64,000 nucleotides of DNA from Bacilli bacterium (GCA_017434825.1 JAFSGC010000005.1:1-64000), one strand, 5' to 3'. Shown: positions 1 to 9,088, numbered from the stretch's first letter. The notes: generated by a model not told the origin, from the letters alone. Numbers and translations: made by a program.

Positions 1-888
1 AGCGCTACTCAATGTACAGTTACATGTGGCGGAGGAACAGAATATTATGTTGAATCTTACAAAGATGCATATTTAGATGCGACTTGTCCTGATGTTACTG
101 TAAATACGGGAGAGAGTTGTAATACTCAAGCATGTTGTAGCGAGGGAACATGGACTAAAGGCGATTGCACATTCTATGGGTATAGAGAATATGAAAGATA
201 CAACGAATGTAAAGGCGAATGGGAGTATGAAACACGCACTAAAGCGTGCGCAGGCCCAGACTTCGATTGTTATTGGACTGATTGCGAAGATGGCGTAACA
301 GAGGAAATTTGTTACTACTACTATGGTGACGAATTACAAGATTGGGCCAGAGACGAAGATACATGCGAAGACCCGGACGCTGATATTAAAGGAACGACGC
401 CATCAATAACTCCAAACGGAAACATTGGTACGCGATATGATGACAACTGCAATTCGTATTTTATTACTACCTGCGCTAGTGCCAGTAATGATTCACTGTG
501 TAATTACACTCAAATAAATGGTAGATCTCAGTCTGGCACAATTAGAAGAGGAAATTTAAAAACTGCCTTACCAGCTAGTTGTAATCAGCCGACTACTACG
601 ACCAAAGATATATGTGATTACGACGGATCAGAGCTGTTTGGAAGATATAAAGGACATATAACCGGATCGAATGGTGAGAAAAACTACGGCACCTGGTATG
701 GGTCGCTTAGCTTCTCGTATCAATGTTATAATGGCGCCGGATGTTATAGAAGCAATGGTTATGAGAGAATTTGCGTAGCTGATGAATGCGGAATATACAA
801 AGGATGGACAGCAAAACAAATTAAGGATGCCAAAGGTTGCGACTTTTCAAGATTTTGGTGTTCTTGCGCACATGAAGGGAAGTTCTAA
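1..888 (+). CDS. 3' part of a giant Cys-rich surface protein with a thrombospondin-1-like module
   Basis: The frame is open from base 1 to a TAA at 886-888; the 5' end lies outside the window. The visible 295 residues hold 25 cysteines, many Tyr, Trp, Asp and Gly, and no membrane segment, so an extracellular disulfide-rich domain is likely. Residues 5-45 have the spacing and motifs of a thrombospondin type 1 repeat: CTVTCGGG at 5-12 and CNTQAC at 40-45. A related stretch lies at residues 687-727 of the 974-residue prepilin-like protein encoded next, with nearly the same Cys spacing and the same DxYL and TGExCN elements, so the two are probably paralogues. By that analogy this is the C-terminal region of another prepilin-type adhesin; its N-terminus cannot be seen. 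The stop overlaps the next start (TAATG), implying translational coupling. Confidence 0.85.
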   Translation, partial: SATQCTVTCGGGTEYYVESYKDAYLDATCPDVTVNTGESCNTQACCSEGTWTKGDCTFYGYREYERYNECKGEWEYETRTKACAGPDFDCYWTDCEDGVTEEICYYYYGDELQDWARDEDTCEDPDADIKGTTPSITPNGNIGTRYDDNCNSYFITTCASASNDSLCNYTQINGRSQSGTIRRGNLKTALPASCNQPTTTTKDICDYDGSELFGRYKGHITGSNGEKNYGTWYGSLSFSYQCYNGAGCYRSNGYERICVADECGIYKGWTAKQIKDAKGCDFSRFWCSCAHEGKF

Positions 889-1316
889 TGAAAAATAAAA
901 TACTATTAATACTAGGAATATTAATTATACTGTTTGGGATAATTGGAGGCGCATACTTTCTTATGAAAGATGAGCCTTCTTCCCCAACGTCAAATCCGGA
1001 AAATGGAGAAAAATATCCTGGCACCGGCGGCGAAGAACTTAGAGAGGACTTCTACGACTGGGAAACTGAACTTAATGACAAAATGCTTAAAATGCTTAAC
1101 GAAGTTTATCCAGAAAATCATAAATTTGATTTAAATACGGGCGAAACATTGGAAATAAATTTAAATGCATTTGATAAAAAATATAAGCTGGATACTTCTG
1201 ATTTTAATAACGAAAACGTTAAGTGCGATGTATATAAATCCAAAGTAATTGTTTCAAACGATAGTGAATATGGAATAATGCGCGGAGCTCAAGTAGTTTG
1301 CGAAAAATTAAAATAA
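888..1316 (+). CDS. membrane-anchored partner of the Cys-rich surface protein, unknown function
   Basis: 142 residues. The protein starts with a short Lys stretch and one strong transmembrane helix (about residues 4-26), then a Pro/Ser/Gly-rich linker and an acidic extracellular domain of about 100 residues with two Cys (VKCDVY and VVCEK) near the end. I do not recognise the family. The ATG overlaps the upstream stop (TAATG), so translation is coupled to the large Cys-rich protein. A terminator follows at once. The same layout (giant surface protein, then small anchored protein, then terminator) recurs in the next two genes, which suggests that this product helps anchor or assemble its large partner. 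Confidence 0.85.
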   Translation: MKNKILLILGILIILFGIIGGAYFLMKDEPSSPTSNPENGEKYPGTGGEELREDFYDWETELNDKMLKMLNEVYPENHKFDLNTGETLEINLNAFDKKYKLDTSDFNNENVKCDVYKSKVIVSNDSEYGIMRGAQVVCEKLK

Positions 1317-1318
1317 GC

Positions 1319-1348
1319 AAAAGATAGTTTAAATAGCTATCTTTTTTT
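1319..1348 (+). terminator. intrinsic terminator closing the first surface-protein cassette
   Basis: AAAAGATAG (1319-1327) pairs with CTATCTTTT (1337-1345) around a 9-base loop, followed by a T-run. The hairpin is nearly identical to the one at 5128-5157; only three loop bases differ. Confidence 0.85.
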
Positions 1349-1356
1349 GTTATACT
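1348..1356 (+). promoter_or_regulatory. extended -10 promoter of the 974-residue prepilin-like gene
   Basis: TG (1348-1349), one base, then TATACT (1351-1356). The TG shares its T with the T-run of the preceding terminator, so the terminator and promoter are fused. No clear -35 is visible, since that position lies inside the hairpin. An AGGGA ribosome binding site follows at 1373-1377. Confidence 0.6.
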
Positions 1357-1381
1357 TATACTAGAGAAAAGTAGGGATAAA

Positions 1382-4306
1382 ATGAAAAAGAAAAAAGGAT
1401 TTACTTTAGTGGAGTTACTAGTAGCAATTGTTATATTAGGTTCAATATTAACCTTGGGAGCGTTAGTGGTCTCATCGGTTAATAAAAATGTAAAAGAAAA
1501 GCAATTGCAAAATCTTGAATCTTCAATAAAGGTTGCTGCTAGAAAATATGTAAATGACACAGGTATCAAAAAAGTTTATGTTGAAACTTTAGTTGAAGAA
1601 GGCCTTATAGAGGCTGATGATGAACAAATGGATATTCAAAACCCAATAGATAATACTTCTATGAAATGTTATATAGTAGATTTTTCTACAGACCTTGAAA
1701 ATCCACAATTAGTCCCAGGTACTGCTGACGGGGACAATAATTGCCCACCTGAAAGAATAAATGATTCAAATATCTTCTTAACATATTGTTTGGTTCCAAA
1801 TGGGATTTCTGATTGTACTCCTACAACTAAATTAACAAACACAAGTGCTATATATAATAAATGGGTTAATCAAAATATAATACTAGGAGTTGATTATTCT
1901 GCATGGAAAGCCAAAGAAGCAGACTTTAATCCTGAAAATTTACAAATAAATTGGATTACCCCATATAATCCAACTGGCGTTATTCAGGGAGAAAAATATC
2001 CTGTAGAATTACCAAGCTCAAATTATATTGATAATTTATACCAAGTAAAACTTCATTATAATGGCAAAGATTATGTAACTTCAGGAAGAATAAAAATAGA
2101 CATGCAAGTTCCTGTAGTAAAAGACATGATAGTAGAAAGTTTAAATAAATGGACAACCAAGAAAAAAATGACTCTTCAACTCGAAGACAAAGAATCTGGT
2201 TTATTGGCATATTCAATATCAACTTCTAATAATGTATCAGACGTTGAATGGACCAATGTTGACGGAAAGTCATCAACAATTAGAAAAGACATATTAGAAA
2301 ACGGAACATACTATGTATGGGTTAAAGATTTAGCAGGTAATACCAATGAAGCTAGCATAGAAGATTCAAAAATAGAAATTAATAAGATTGATAATATACC
2401 ACCAACATGCACTAATAGTGGCGACAACGAGACTTGGACGAATGAAGATATTATTATTTATTGGGGGTGTGCCGATGAAGGCGGATCTGATTGCGAAATT
2501 TCTTCTGGAGGATCTAAAGAATATGATGAAACAACTAAAACAGATACTATTGCCGAGTATATAGTAAAAGATAATGCTGGAAATGAAACAAAGTGTGATT
2601 CTCGTATTGCAAAAGTCTATGTGGACAAAACCGTACCTGAATGCACTCATGGCGGTGATAGCACAGAATGGACTAATGGAAACAGAGTCATAACTTGGGG
2701 ATGTAACGATGAAGATTCAAAGTGCGATCCAAATAATAGTGGAGATAAGAAAGAGTATGATAAAACAACTAAAACAGCCACAATTAACGAATATATAATA
2801 AAAGACAATGCTGGAAACGAAACAAAATGTGAATCGCGAATAGCCAATATATATGTAGATAAAACAAAGCCAACTTGCGCTATTCCGTCGGGATATACAA
2901 CGTGGACAAATAGTAACAGAACAATAACTTGGGGATGTAACGATGAAGATTCAAAGTGCGATTCAAATAATAGTGGAGATAAAAAAGATTACACTACTAC
3001 TACCACAACTGATTATATTAATGACTACACAATAAAAGATAACGCGGGTAATAAGCAAGAATGCAAAGTTGGAAGCGTAGGAGTTTATGTTGATAAGGAG
3101 AATCCTGTAATTCAATCATTCACAATTACAAGCAATCAAGCAGATTACAATTCTAAAAATGTTACTTTATCTATAGAGGCGTCAGATGAATACAGTAAAG
3201 TAGATAAAATTTGTATAACAACCTCTAAAAAGAGTGATAATTGTACTTGGCTGAACATGACAAGCGATACTTACACAAATACTGATTATAACATCTCTAC
3301 AGATGAAGGAACTGGAGATACCAAAACATTATATGCTTTTGTAAAAGACAAAGCGGGTAATATTTCAAACTCTACTAAAGCAACATATACTTTATATGAT
3401 GAATGCGATGAAACGGACTACGTAGATACAATTTATTATTGTGAAGATGATAATGACTGTGGGGGAGCTCAATATAGCTACAAGATAAAAACTGATACAT
3501 ATTTAGGAACAAGCTGTAATACGACTCCAAAGAAAACTGGTGAAACTTGTAATTCTGGGTGCGAAGAACCTGAGGAAGATACTGGTGATGAGTATGCATG
3601 TGGTTCAGCGCCAGGTGATAGCTACACCGAACACATTTGTGAGAAGCGATGTATACTTGCATCAAACAAAAAAGTAAAAATAACGTGGTGTGAACCTACA
3701 AACAAATCAGATGCCAAATGTCATTATGAAGATGGAAATACTACAAAAGAGATTTTAAGAAATAATTTAGGACCCGAGACTTCGTGTGCCACATCAAATG
3801 AGACAAACGCAAATAAATGTTCTTCAAAAAAAGGGACTTATTACGATTCCGATTGTAACGCGTATAATATAACTTGCTGCACTAGCGGATCGTGTGAATA
3901 TGATGAACGAAACGGGGTTGAAATCAAAGGCACAGTTAAAGAAACAAAGTTAAGTTCTAGTTTATCCCAAAAATGTAAAACAAAAATAATTTGCGCTATT
4001 TGGCTGGGAAAATCAAATGGAAAAGCGAAGTTCTATATGAATAAAAGCATTCCGGAATGCGAAATTATAAAACACGAAAAACTTAGTGGTAAATGTACAA
4101 TGGAAAATGGTGGGACTTACTATTTTTTAGGAAATTATTCTTCAGCGGTTAACCAAGGCTGTGGCTGGAAAATTTATACTGCCGGAAAAGTTCTTTCGTA
4201 TCAAGGCGAAGATAGGAGCGATAAGAAATGGGTAACATATGACTGTGGAAACGGGAAATTTTGTACTGATAGTTGTGAGCCTGGAAAAGGCGCTTGTTCA
4301 AATTAG
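1382..4306 (+). CDS. giant type IV prepilin-like surface protein with Ig-like repeats and Cys-rich C-terminus
   Basis: 974 residues, far longer than an ordinary pilin (150-250). The N-terminus is a class III prepilin signal: basic leader MKKKKG, cleavage expected after Gly6, then FTLVELLVAI with Glu at mature position 5 and a hydrophobic helix to about residue 30. Three tandem modules of about 78 residues follow (about 340-417, 418-495, 496-573). Each has a TCxxxxxxTEW/TTW-like start, a WGC core, KDNAGN and a closing VYVDK, resembling bacterial Ig-like domains with disulfides. A further KDKAGN module follows. From about residue 670 the protein is Cys-rich, including a thrombospondin-1-like stretch at 687-727. 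The likely role is adhesion or pilus-tip function, exported and assembled by a type IV pilus or competence-type machine. No machine genes are in the window. Confidence 0.88.
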   Translation: MKKKKGFTLVELLVAIVILGSILTLGALVVSSVNKNVKEKQLQNLESSIKVAARKYVNDTGIKKVYVETLVEEGLIEADDEQMDIQNPIDNTSMKCYIVDFSTDLENPQLVPGTADGDNNCPPERINDSNIFLTYCLVPNGISDCTPTTKLTNTSAIYNKWVNQNIILGVDYSAWKAKEADFNPENLQINWITPYNPTGVIQGEKYPVELPSSNYIDNLYQVKLHYNGKDYVTSGRIKIDMQVPVVKDMIVESLNKWTTKKKMTLQLEDKESGLLAYSISTSNNVSDVEWTNVDGKSSTIRKDILENGTYYVWVKDLAGNTNEASIEDSKIEINKIDNIPPTCTNSGDNETWTNEDIIIYWGCADEGGSDCEISSGGSKEYDETTKTDTIAEYIVKDNAGNETKCDSRIAKVYVDKTVPECTHGGDSTEWTNGNRVITWGCNDEDSKCDPNNSGDKKEYDKTTKTATINEYIIKDNAGNETKCESRIANIYVDKTKPTCAIPSGYTTWTNSNRTITWGCNDEDSKCDSNNSGDKKDYTTTTTTDYINDYTIKDNAGNKQECKVGSVGVYVDKENPVIQSFTITSNQADYNSKNVTLSIEASDEYSKVDKICITTSKKSDNCTWLNMTSDTYTNTDYNISTDEGTGDTKTLYAFVKDKAGNISNSTKATYTLYDECDETDYVDTIYYCEDDNDCGGAQYSYKIKTDTYLGTSCNTTPKKTGETCNSGCEEPEEDTGDEYACGSAPGDSYTEHICEKRCILASNKKVKITWCEPTNKSDAKCHYEDGNTTKEILRNNLGPETSCATSNETNANKCSSKKGTYYDSDCNAYNITCCTSGSCEYDERNGVEIKGTVKETKLSSSLSQKCKTKIICAIWLGKSNGKAKFYMNKSIPECEIIKHEKLSGKCTMENGGTYYFLGNYSSAVNQGCGWKIYTAGKVLSYQGEDRSDKKWVTYDCGNGKFCTDSCEPGKGACSN
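2399..3100 (+). repeat. three tandem repeats of about 234 bp encoding Ig-like Cys modules
   Basis: Units begin near 2399, 2633 and 2867. Units 2 and 3 share long near-identical stretches: the segment starting 'aacttggggatgtaacgat' at 2691 and again at 2927 continues through 'aataatagtggagata' with very few changes. Unit 1 is more diverged. This indicates a recent in-frame duplication and possible length variation between strains. Confidence 0.8.
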
Positions 4307-4314
4307 GGAGTAAT

Positions 4315-5136
4315 ATGAAAAAGATAATATATATAATATTAATAATATCAATTATTGTTTTAATTGCCGTTATATCCTTTTTGAAGGGGGTTGAAGATAA
4401 TAAAGATCCAATACTTATCGGATGCGTTCAAAAAGGAAACATTTGTAATGAAGCCGCCATTTCTTCGGGAGTTCCTGTTGAAATTAAAGTAAATGATTCC
4501 CAAAAAATAAAATTTTATGTTATTGATAACACAGAAGATAATATGACTTTATTAATGGCAGAAAACCTTGAAGATAATGTTAATTGGCATAATGAACTTA
4601 TCAATATTAAAGGTCCGGTAACAGCGATGGAAGTTTTAGGCGAAAATACTAAATCTTGGAGCTTAATTGAAAATATAAATAATTATACCTATGATGACTA
4701 TGGATTAAAGTATTTTAATAAGAAATGTTCGTCTATAGATATAAGCGGTTATGATTGTTCGGATGATATCTATGAAGTTAGAGGGTATAAAAAAATAGTA
4801 TTATCTAATAGTTCTTATATAGAATGGAATTTACCTGAAGAAGATGCCATTTATAATTTTGATAATAAGACTTTTAAAGCTCGATTGATTACGGTTGAAG
4901 AACTTACTAAATTATTGTCAAAAGGTGAAAATAAATGGTTAATAAGTAATTTAAATGAAAATGAAGGGTATTGGACGCTAAGCTCATCCACTGTTCAAAA
5001 AACTGATTATAACGCAGGTGCATATGCTGTAATAAATCTAGAGGGTAAACCAGTAATTGAACCGGCATATGTAGATATTTATAATAATGACTATAAAATT
5101 GGAATTAGACCGGTAATTGTAGTTGATAAAAGATAG
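4315..5136 (+). CDS. membrane-anchored surface protein with C-terminal RPV module
   Basis: 273 residues. I chose ATG 4315 over an in-frame start 21 bases upstream because an AGGGAG site at about 4305-4310 is well spaced from it; the site overlaps the stop of the upstream gene. One N-terminal transmembrane helix (about residues 3-24) is followed by an extracellular domain with a CxxxxxxC pair near the membrane and two further Cys mid-protein. The end reads GYWTLSSS ... GIRPVIVV, the pattern of a C-terminal module (DUF6273-like, my assignment from memory) common in surface proteins of gut Bacillota. The same ending (YRPVLYL) occurs in a pseudopilin-like protein at 52390-53265. It is probably a co-expressed partner of the giant prepilin-like protein. 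Confidence 0.85.
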   Translation: MKKIIYIILIISIIVLIAVISFLKGVEDNKDPILIGCVQKGNICNEAAISSGVPVEIKVNDSQKIKFYVIDNTEDNMTLLMAENLEDNVNWHNELINIKGPVTAMEVLGENTKSWSLIENINNYTYDDYGLKYFNKKCSSIDISGYDCSDDIYEVRGYKKIVLSNSSYIEWNLPEEDAIYNFDNKTFKARLITVEELTKLLSKGENKWLISNLNENEGYWTLSSSTVQKTDYNAGAYAVINLEGKPVIEPAYVDIYNNDYKIGIRPVIVVDKR

Positions 5137-5157
5137 TTTAAAACACTATCTTTTTTT
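5128..5157 (+). terminator. intrinsic terminator of the second surface-protein cassette
   Basis: AAAAGATAG (5128-5136) pairs with CTATCTTTT (5146-5154), then more T. The stop codon TAG of the preceding gene lies inside the 5' arm. Sequence and loop closely match the terminator at 1319-1348. Confidence 0.85.
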
Positions 5158-5165
5158 GTTATAAT
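5157..5165 (+). promoter_or_regulatory. extended -10 promoter of polA
   Basis: TG-T-TATAAT directly abuts the T-run of the upstream terminator. A start about 7 bases downstream would leave a leader of about 10 bases, with the AGGTGA ribosome binding site (5174-5179) almost at the 5' end of the mRNA. Confidence 0.65.
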
Positions 5166-5182
5166 TAATGTACAGGTGAAAT

Positions 5183-7738
5183 ATGAAAAAAATAGTTTTA
5201 ATAGATGGAAATAATTTAATGTTTCGTAGTTATTATGCAACAGCTTATAATGGCAATATGATGCGTAACAGCAAGGATTTTCCAACAAATGCATTGTATG
5301 GTTTTACTACAATGATTAATAAAATAATATCTGAAGAAGAGCCTAGCTATATTGCTGTAGCTTTTGATATTGGTAAGAACTTTCGAAAACAAGAATTTGA
5401 TTTTTATAAAGAAGGTCGTAATGCCACTCCGGAAGAATTAAAAATGCAAATGCCAATTGCAAGAAATCTTTTAGATGCAATGGGAATCTGCCATTTAGAA
5501 TTAGAACCGTATGAAGCAGATGATATCATCGGGACTTTAGTAAAAAAAGTTGATGAGGATAATAATTTTGATGCAACTATTATTTCTAGCGACAAGGATT
5601 TACTTCAATTAATCAATTATGAAACTGACGTAAAACTTTTAAAGCAAACAGGATATATTAGATATAATGAAAAAACTTTCTTTGATGATTATCAAATAGA
5701 ACCGAAGAAAATAATCGATTTAAAAGCATTAATGGGAGATGCTTCGGATAACATTCCTGGTGTTAAAGGAATAGGAGAAAAAACAGCACTTAAACTCTTG
5801 GTGGAATATGGTTCCTTAGAAAATATTTATGAAAACATAGATAATATTAAAGGTAGTGTTCATGACAAACTAGTAAACGATAAAGATAACGCATTTATGT
5901 CTCAAAAAATAGCTACTATTTATACTGATGTTCCGTTGAAAGTTGAACTAGAAAATTTAAAATATAATGGACCCGATTTTGAAAAATTAAAAGAGCTTTA
6001 TACAGAACTTGAGTTTCATTCATTTTTAAAAAATTTAAATGTTCCAAAAGAAGTTAAAGAATATAAGTATATCAGTGTAGATGAGACGATAAACGTTGTT
6101 TTAAAAGATGAAGTTGCGTTATACATTACTACTGACAGCGAAGTATATACAAAAGCTAAGATTATTGGAGCAGCGGTTACTGATGGTAAATATTCATACT
6201 ACTTTGATAAGGATAATCTAGGTAGACTTAACGATGTTCTTAACAATAAAAAAGTCATTACTTATGATCATAAAAAGAACTTATATTATTTAACTAGTGA
6301 AATGACTTTGCTAGATGACTTGATGATTAGTGCATATTTACTTAATTATAATGTTAAAGATGACCTGGCATTTTTAGCTTCTTCTTTTGGGGAAGAAATA
6401 GAGTATCACTCGGTATTAAATAAAAATTTAAATGTTGATGAAATAGCTAAAAATACTGTACAAAGAGCTAATTTGATTTTTGAAACAAATAAAATTTTAA
6501 GAGAAAAATTAGAAAGCGAAGAGTTAATAGAATTGTATGAAACCATAGAATTACCACTTATCAAAGTATTATCTGATATGGAAAAAGCTGGAGTTAAAGT
6601 AGACAGAGATGTCTTGATAACTCAAGGAAATGATATATCAAATAAACTTGAAGAACTAACTCAAAAAATATATGAACAAGCTGGCGAAGAATTTAATATA
6701 GCTTCAGTTAAACAACTTGGAGAGGTTCTTTTTGAAAAATTACAAATTGCTAAAGGAAAGAAAAATAAAACTGGATATAAGACTGATGTAGCTACTTTGG
6801 AAAAATTAAAAGATGAACACCCAATTATTGAACTAATATTGGAGTATCGTAACTTAGCAAAATTGAAATCAACATATATTGAAGGTCTACAAAACTGTAT
6901 CTTTGCTGATGGCAAAATTCATACAATATTTAAACAAACTATTGCTAGAACCGGAAGACTTTCTTCAGTTGAACCAAATTTACAAAATATACCTGTTAGA
7001 GAAGAACTAGGAAGAAAGATAAGGGAAGCGTTTATTCCCGAAAATGATTTATTTTTAAGCTGCGACTATTCACAAATTGAGCTTAGACTACTTGCACACA
7101 TTGCAAATTGCCCTAGTATGATTGAAACATTTAATAATAATGGTGATATTCATACTAAAGTTGCTAGTGATATTAATGGCGTTGATCCTAGCGAAGTGAC
7201 TAAAGATATGCGTTCAAAGGCTAAATCAGTAATATTTGGAATTGTGTATGGCATTAGCAGCTATGGATTAATGGAAAATATTCATGTAAATAAAAAAGAA
7301 GCCGATTACTTCATTGAAAAATATTATGCTCTATATCCCGAAGTAAAAGCTTATATGACAAATACAGTTGAAAGAGCAAAAGAATGTGGATATGTAAAAA
7401 CGATGTTTAAGCGTAAAAGAATTATTGATGAAATTAATAATTCAAATTATATGATTCGTCAAACTGGAGAAAGAATGGCAATTAATACTCCAATCCAAGG
7501 AACTGCTGCTGATATTATTAAACTAGCCATGATTAAGATAAAAGAGGCCTTTACAAAGGAAAATATTAAAAGTAAAATGTTATTGCAAGTTCATGACGAA
7601 TTAATTTTTGATGTTAAACAGGAAGAACTTGATAAAGTTACAGAGATTGTAACTAAAACTATGGAAAGTGTTATTGATTTAAAAGTACCACTTAAAGTAA
7701 GTACAGATACAGGTAAAAACTGGTATGACACAAAATAG
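5183..7738 (+). CDS. polA: DNA polymerase I
   Basis: 851 residues, a normal family length. The N-terminal 5'-3' nuclease domain (about 1-290) keeps the acidic motifs (IDGNN, YEADDIIGT, SDKDLLQL, GDASDNIPGV). The middle region (about 300-460) corresponds to the proofreading domain but lacks the DxE pair, as in Bacillus polymerases, so 3'-5' exonuclease is probably absent. The polymerase domain has motif A DYSQIELRLL (D628), motif B KSVIFGIVYG and motif C VHDE (H804, D805). It acts in Okazaki fragment maturation and repair in the cytoplasm. It opens a new transcription unit that may run into murL, which starts 9 bases after its stop. Confidence 0.98.
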   Translation: MKKIVLIDGNNLMFRSYYATAYNGNMMRNSKDFPTNALYGFTTMINKIISEEEPSYIAVAFDIGKNFRKQEFDFYKEGRNATPEELKMQMPIARNLLDAMGICHLELEPYEADDIIGTLVKKVDEDNNFDATIISSDKDLLQLINYETDVKLLKQTGYIRYNEKTFFDDYQIEPKKIIDLKALMGDASDNIPGVKGIGEKTALKLLVEYGSLENIYENIDNIKGSVHDKLVNDKDNAFMSQKIATIYTDVPLKVELENLKYNGPDFEKLKELYTELEFHSFLKNLNVPKEVKEYKYISVDETINVVLKDEVALYITTDSEVYTKAKIIGAAVTDGKYSYYFDKDNLGRLNDVLNNKKVITYDHKKNLYYLTSEMTLLDDLMISAYLLNYNVKDDLAFLASSFGEEIEYHSVLNKNLNVDEIAKNTVQRANLIFETNKILREKLESEELIELYETIELPLIKVLSDMEKAGVKVDRDVLITQGNDISNKLEELTQKIYEQAGEEFNIASVKQLGEVLFEKLQIAKGKKNKTGYKTDVATLEKLKDEHPIIELILEYRNLAKLKSTYIEGLQNCIFADGKIHTIFKQTIARTGRLSSVEPNLQNIPVREELGRKIREAFIPENDLFLSCDYSQIELRLLAHIANCPSMIETFNNNGDIHTKVASDINGVDPSEVTKDMRSKAKSVIFGIVYGISSYGLMENIHVNKKEADYFIEKYYALYPEVKAYMTNTVERAKECGYVKTMFKRKRIIDEINNSNYMIRQTGERMAINTPIQGTAADIIKLAMIKIKEAFTKENIKSKMLLQVHDELIFDVKQEELDKVTEIVTKTMESVIDLKVPLKVSTDTGKNWYDTK

Positions 7739-7747
7739 GGAGAAAAT

Positions 7748-9088
7748 ATGACATATAATGAAATAAAAGGGAAATATAAGAACTTTATCTATGAAAAATT
7801 TGAGGTTATTGAATTTCCAGAAAGCTATAAAGTTGTATATTATTTTGAAATCGAAGGATTAAAGAAATTTACTCCAAGTTTAGAAATTGAAAAAAAATAT
7901 ATTAAAAATCCAAGTATCAATAAAGATTTTCTAAATGATTTGCTGTTTCATGTTGGACTAGTAGAACTAGTTAGCTACTGGAAATGTGCGATGTGCGAAA
8001 ATGTAATTATTAAGGCTGGTCTTTTAGATGAAAAGCAAATAAATTGGTTTAAGAAAATGTATTATTATGGCCTTGGTGAATTTATGTATATAAATAACAT
8101 CGATATAAGTATTGAAGACTTTATGCATATTCATGTAGAGGCACCAAAAATAGCTTATAACGTTAATTACGAAGGCCAAGGCAATTTAATTGCCATTGGT
8201 GGAGGAAAAGACTCTAATGTAAGTTTAAATTTATTAAAAAACATGTACGATGATAATGATGCATTTATGATTAATCCTAAAGCTGTACATTATGAGTGTG
8301 CTAAAGTTGGAGGATACGAAAACAAAAGTATAATAGTTAAAAGGAACTTAGACCAAGGCTTAATAGAACTAAATAAAGAAGGTTTTTTAAACGGTCATAC
8401 ACCATTTTCAGCATTAGTATCATTTGTATCACTGCTTACAGCATATTTAACTAATAAAAAGTATATTATCTTATCAAATGAGAGTAGTGCAAACGAAAGC
8501 AATGTTGAAGGAACTAAAATAAATCATCAATATTCAAAAAGCTATGAATATGAATGTGATTTCAATAATTACGTAAAAGATAATTTTGCAGTAGATATTC
8601 ACTATTTTAGTTTATTAAGGCCGCTTGCAGAAATTCAAATTGCAATGTTATTTGCTAAGTTCAAAGAATATCATAGCGTATTTAAGAGTTGCAACGTAGG
8701 CAGTAAAGCAGAACCATGGCATTGGTGTTGTAACTGTCCAAAATGTTTATTTGTATACATAATATTATGTCCGTTCTTAAGCGATAAAGAACTAAATGAC
8801 ATTTTTGGAGAAGATTTATTTACAAAAGAAGATTTATTAGAAACATTCATAGAATTAACAGGGAATTCTGTTCATAAGCCGTTTGAATGCGTAGGTACTT
8901 ATGAAGAAGTAAATTATGCTATATCACGTAAGATAGAAAAATACAATGGTAAGCTTCCATATTTACTTGAATACTATCAAAAACACTTTGAAATTGTCCC
9001 AGAAAACGGATTATTAAAAAGTTTTAATACAGAAAACAATTTACCTGTAGAATTTATAGAGATTGTTAGAGGTGCAATCAATGAGTAA
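7748..9088 (+). CDS. murL: UDP-MurNAc-L-alanyl-L-glutamate epimerase (MurL family)
   Basis: 446 residues. A PP-loop-like motif GGGKDSN (residues 151-157) fits an ATP-hydrolysing, AMP-releasing enzyme, and two CxxC-type pairs are present (WKCAMCE, WCCNCPKC). The overall sequence, including NESSANESNVEGT, is what I remember of the MurL family. MurL converts the terminal L-Glu of UDP-MurNAc-L-Ala-L-Glu to D-Glu, replacing glutamate racemase MurI. The next gene overlaps it by 8 bases and encodes a MurD2-like ligase that would supply exactly this substrate, which strongly supports the call. It acts in the cytoplasm in peptidoglycan precursor synthesis. Confidence 0.85.
   Translation: MTYNEIKGKYKNFIYEKFEVIEFPESYKVVYYFEIEGLKKFTPSLEIEKKYIKNPSINKDFLNDLLFHVGLVELVSYWKCAMCENVIIKAGLLDEKQINWFKKMYYYGLGEFMYINNIDISIEDFMHIHVEAPKIAYNVNYEGQGNLIAIGGGKDSNVSLNLLKNMYDDNDAFMINPKAVHYECAKVGGYENKSIIVKRNLDQGLIELNKEGFLNGHTPFSALVSFVSLLTAYLTNKKYIILSNESSANESNVEGTKINHQYSKSYEYECDFNNYVKDNFAVDIHYFSLLRPLAEIQIAMLFAKFKEYHSVFKSCNVGSKAEPWHWCCNCPKCLFVYIILCPFLSDKELNDIFGEDLFTKEDLLETFIELTGNSVHKPFECVGTYEEVNYAISRKIEKYNGKLPYLLEYYQKHFEIVPENGLLKSFNTENNLPVEFIEIVRGAINE

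Noticed and set aside
4294..4314. Earlier in-frame start for the 273-residue membrane protein
   Set aside because: The longer start lies inside the upstream coding region and has no ribosome binding site; AGGGAG is correctly placed for ATG 4315.
7748..9088. tRNA-modifying PP-loop enzyme
   Set aside because: The GGGKDS motif alone would allow it, but the wider sequence and the overlapping MurD2-like gene fit MurL much better.
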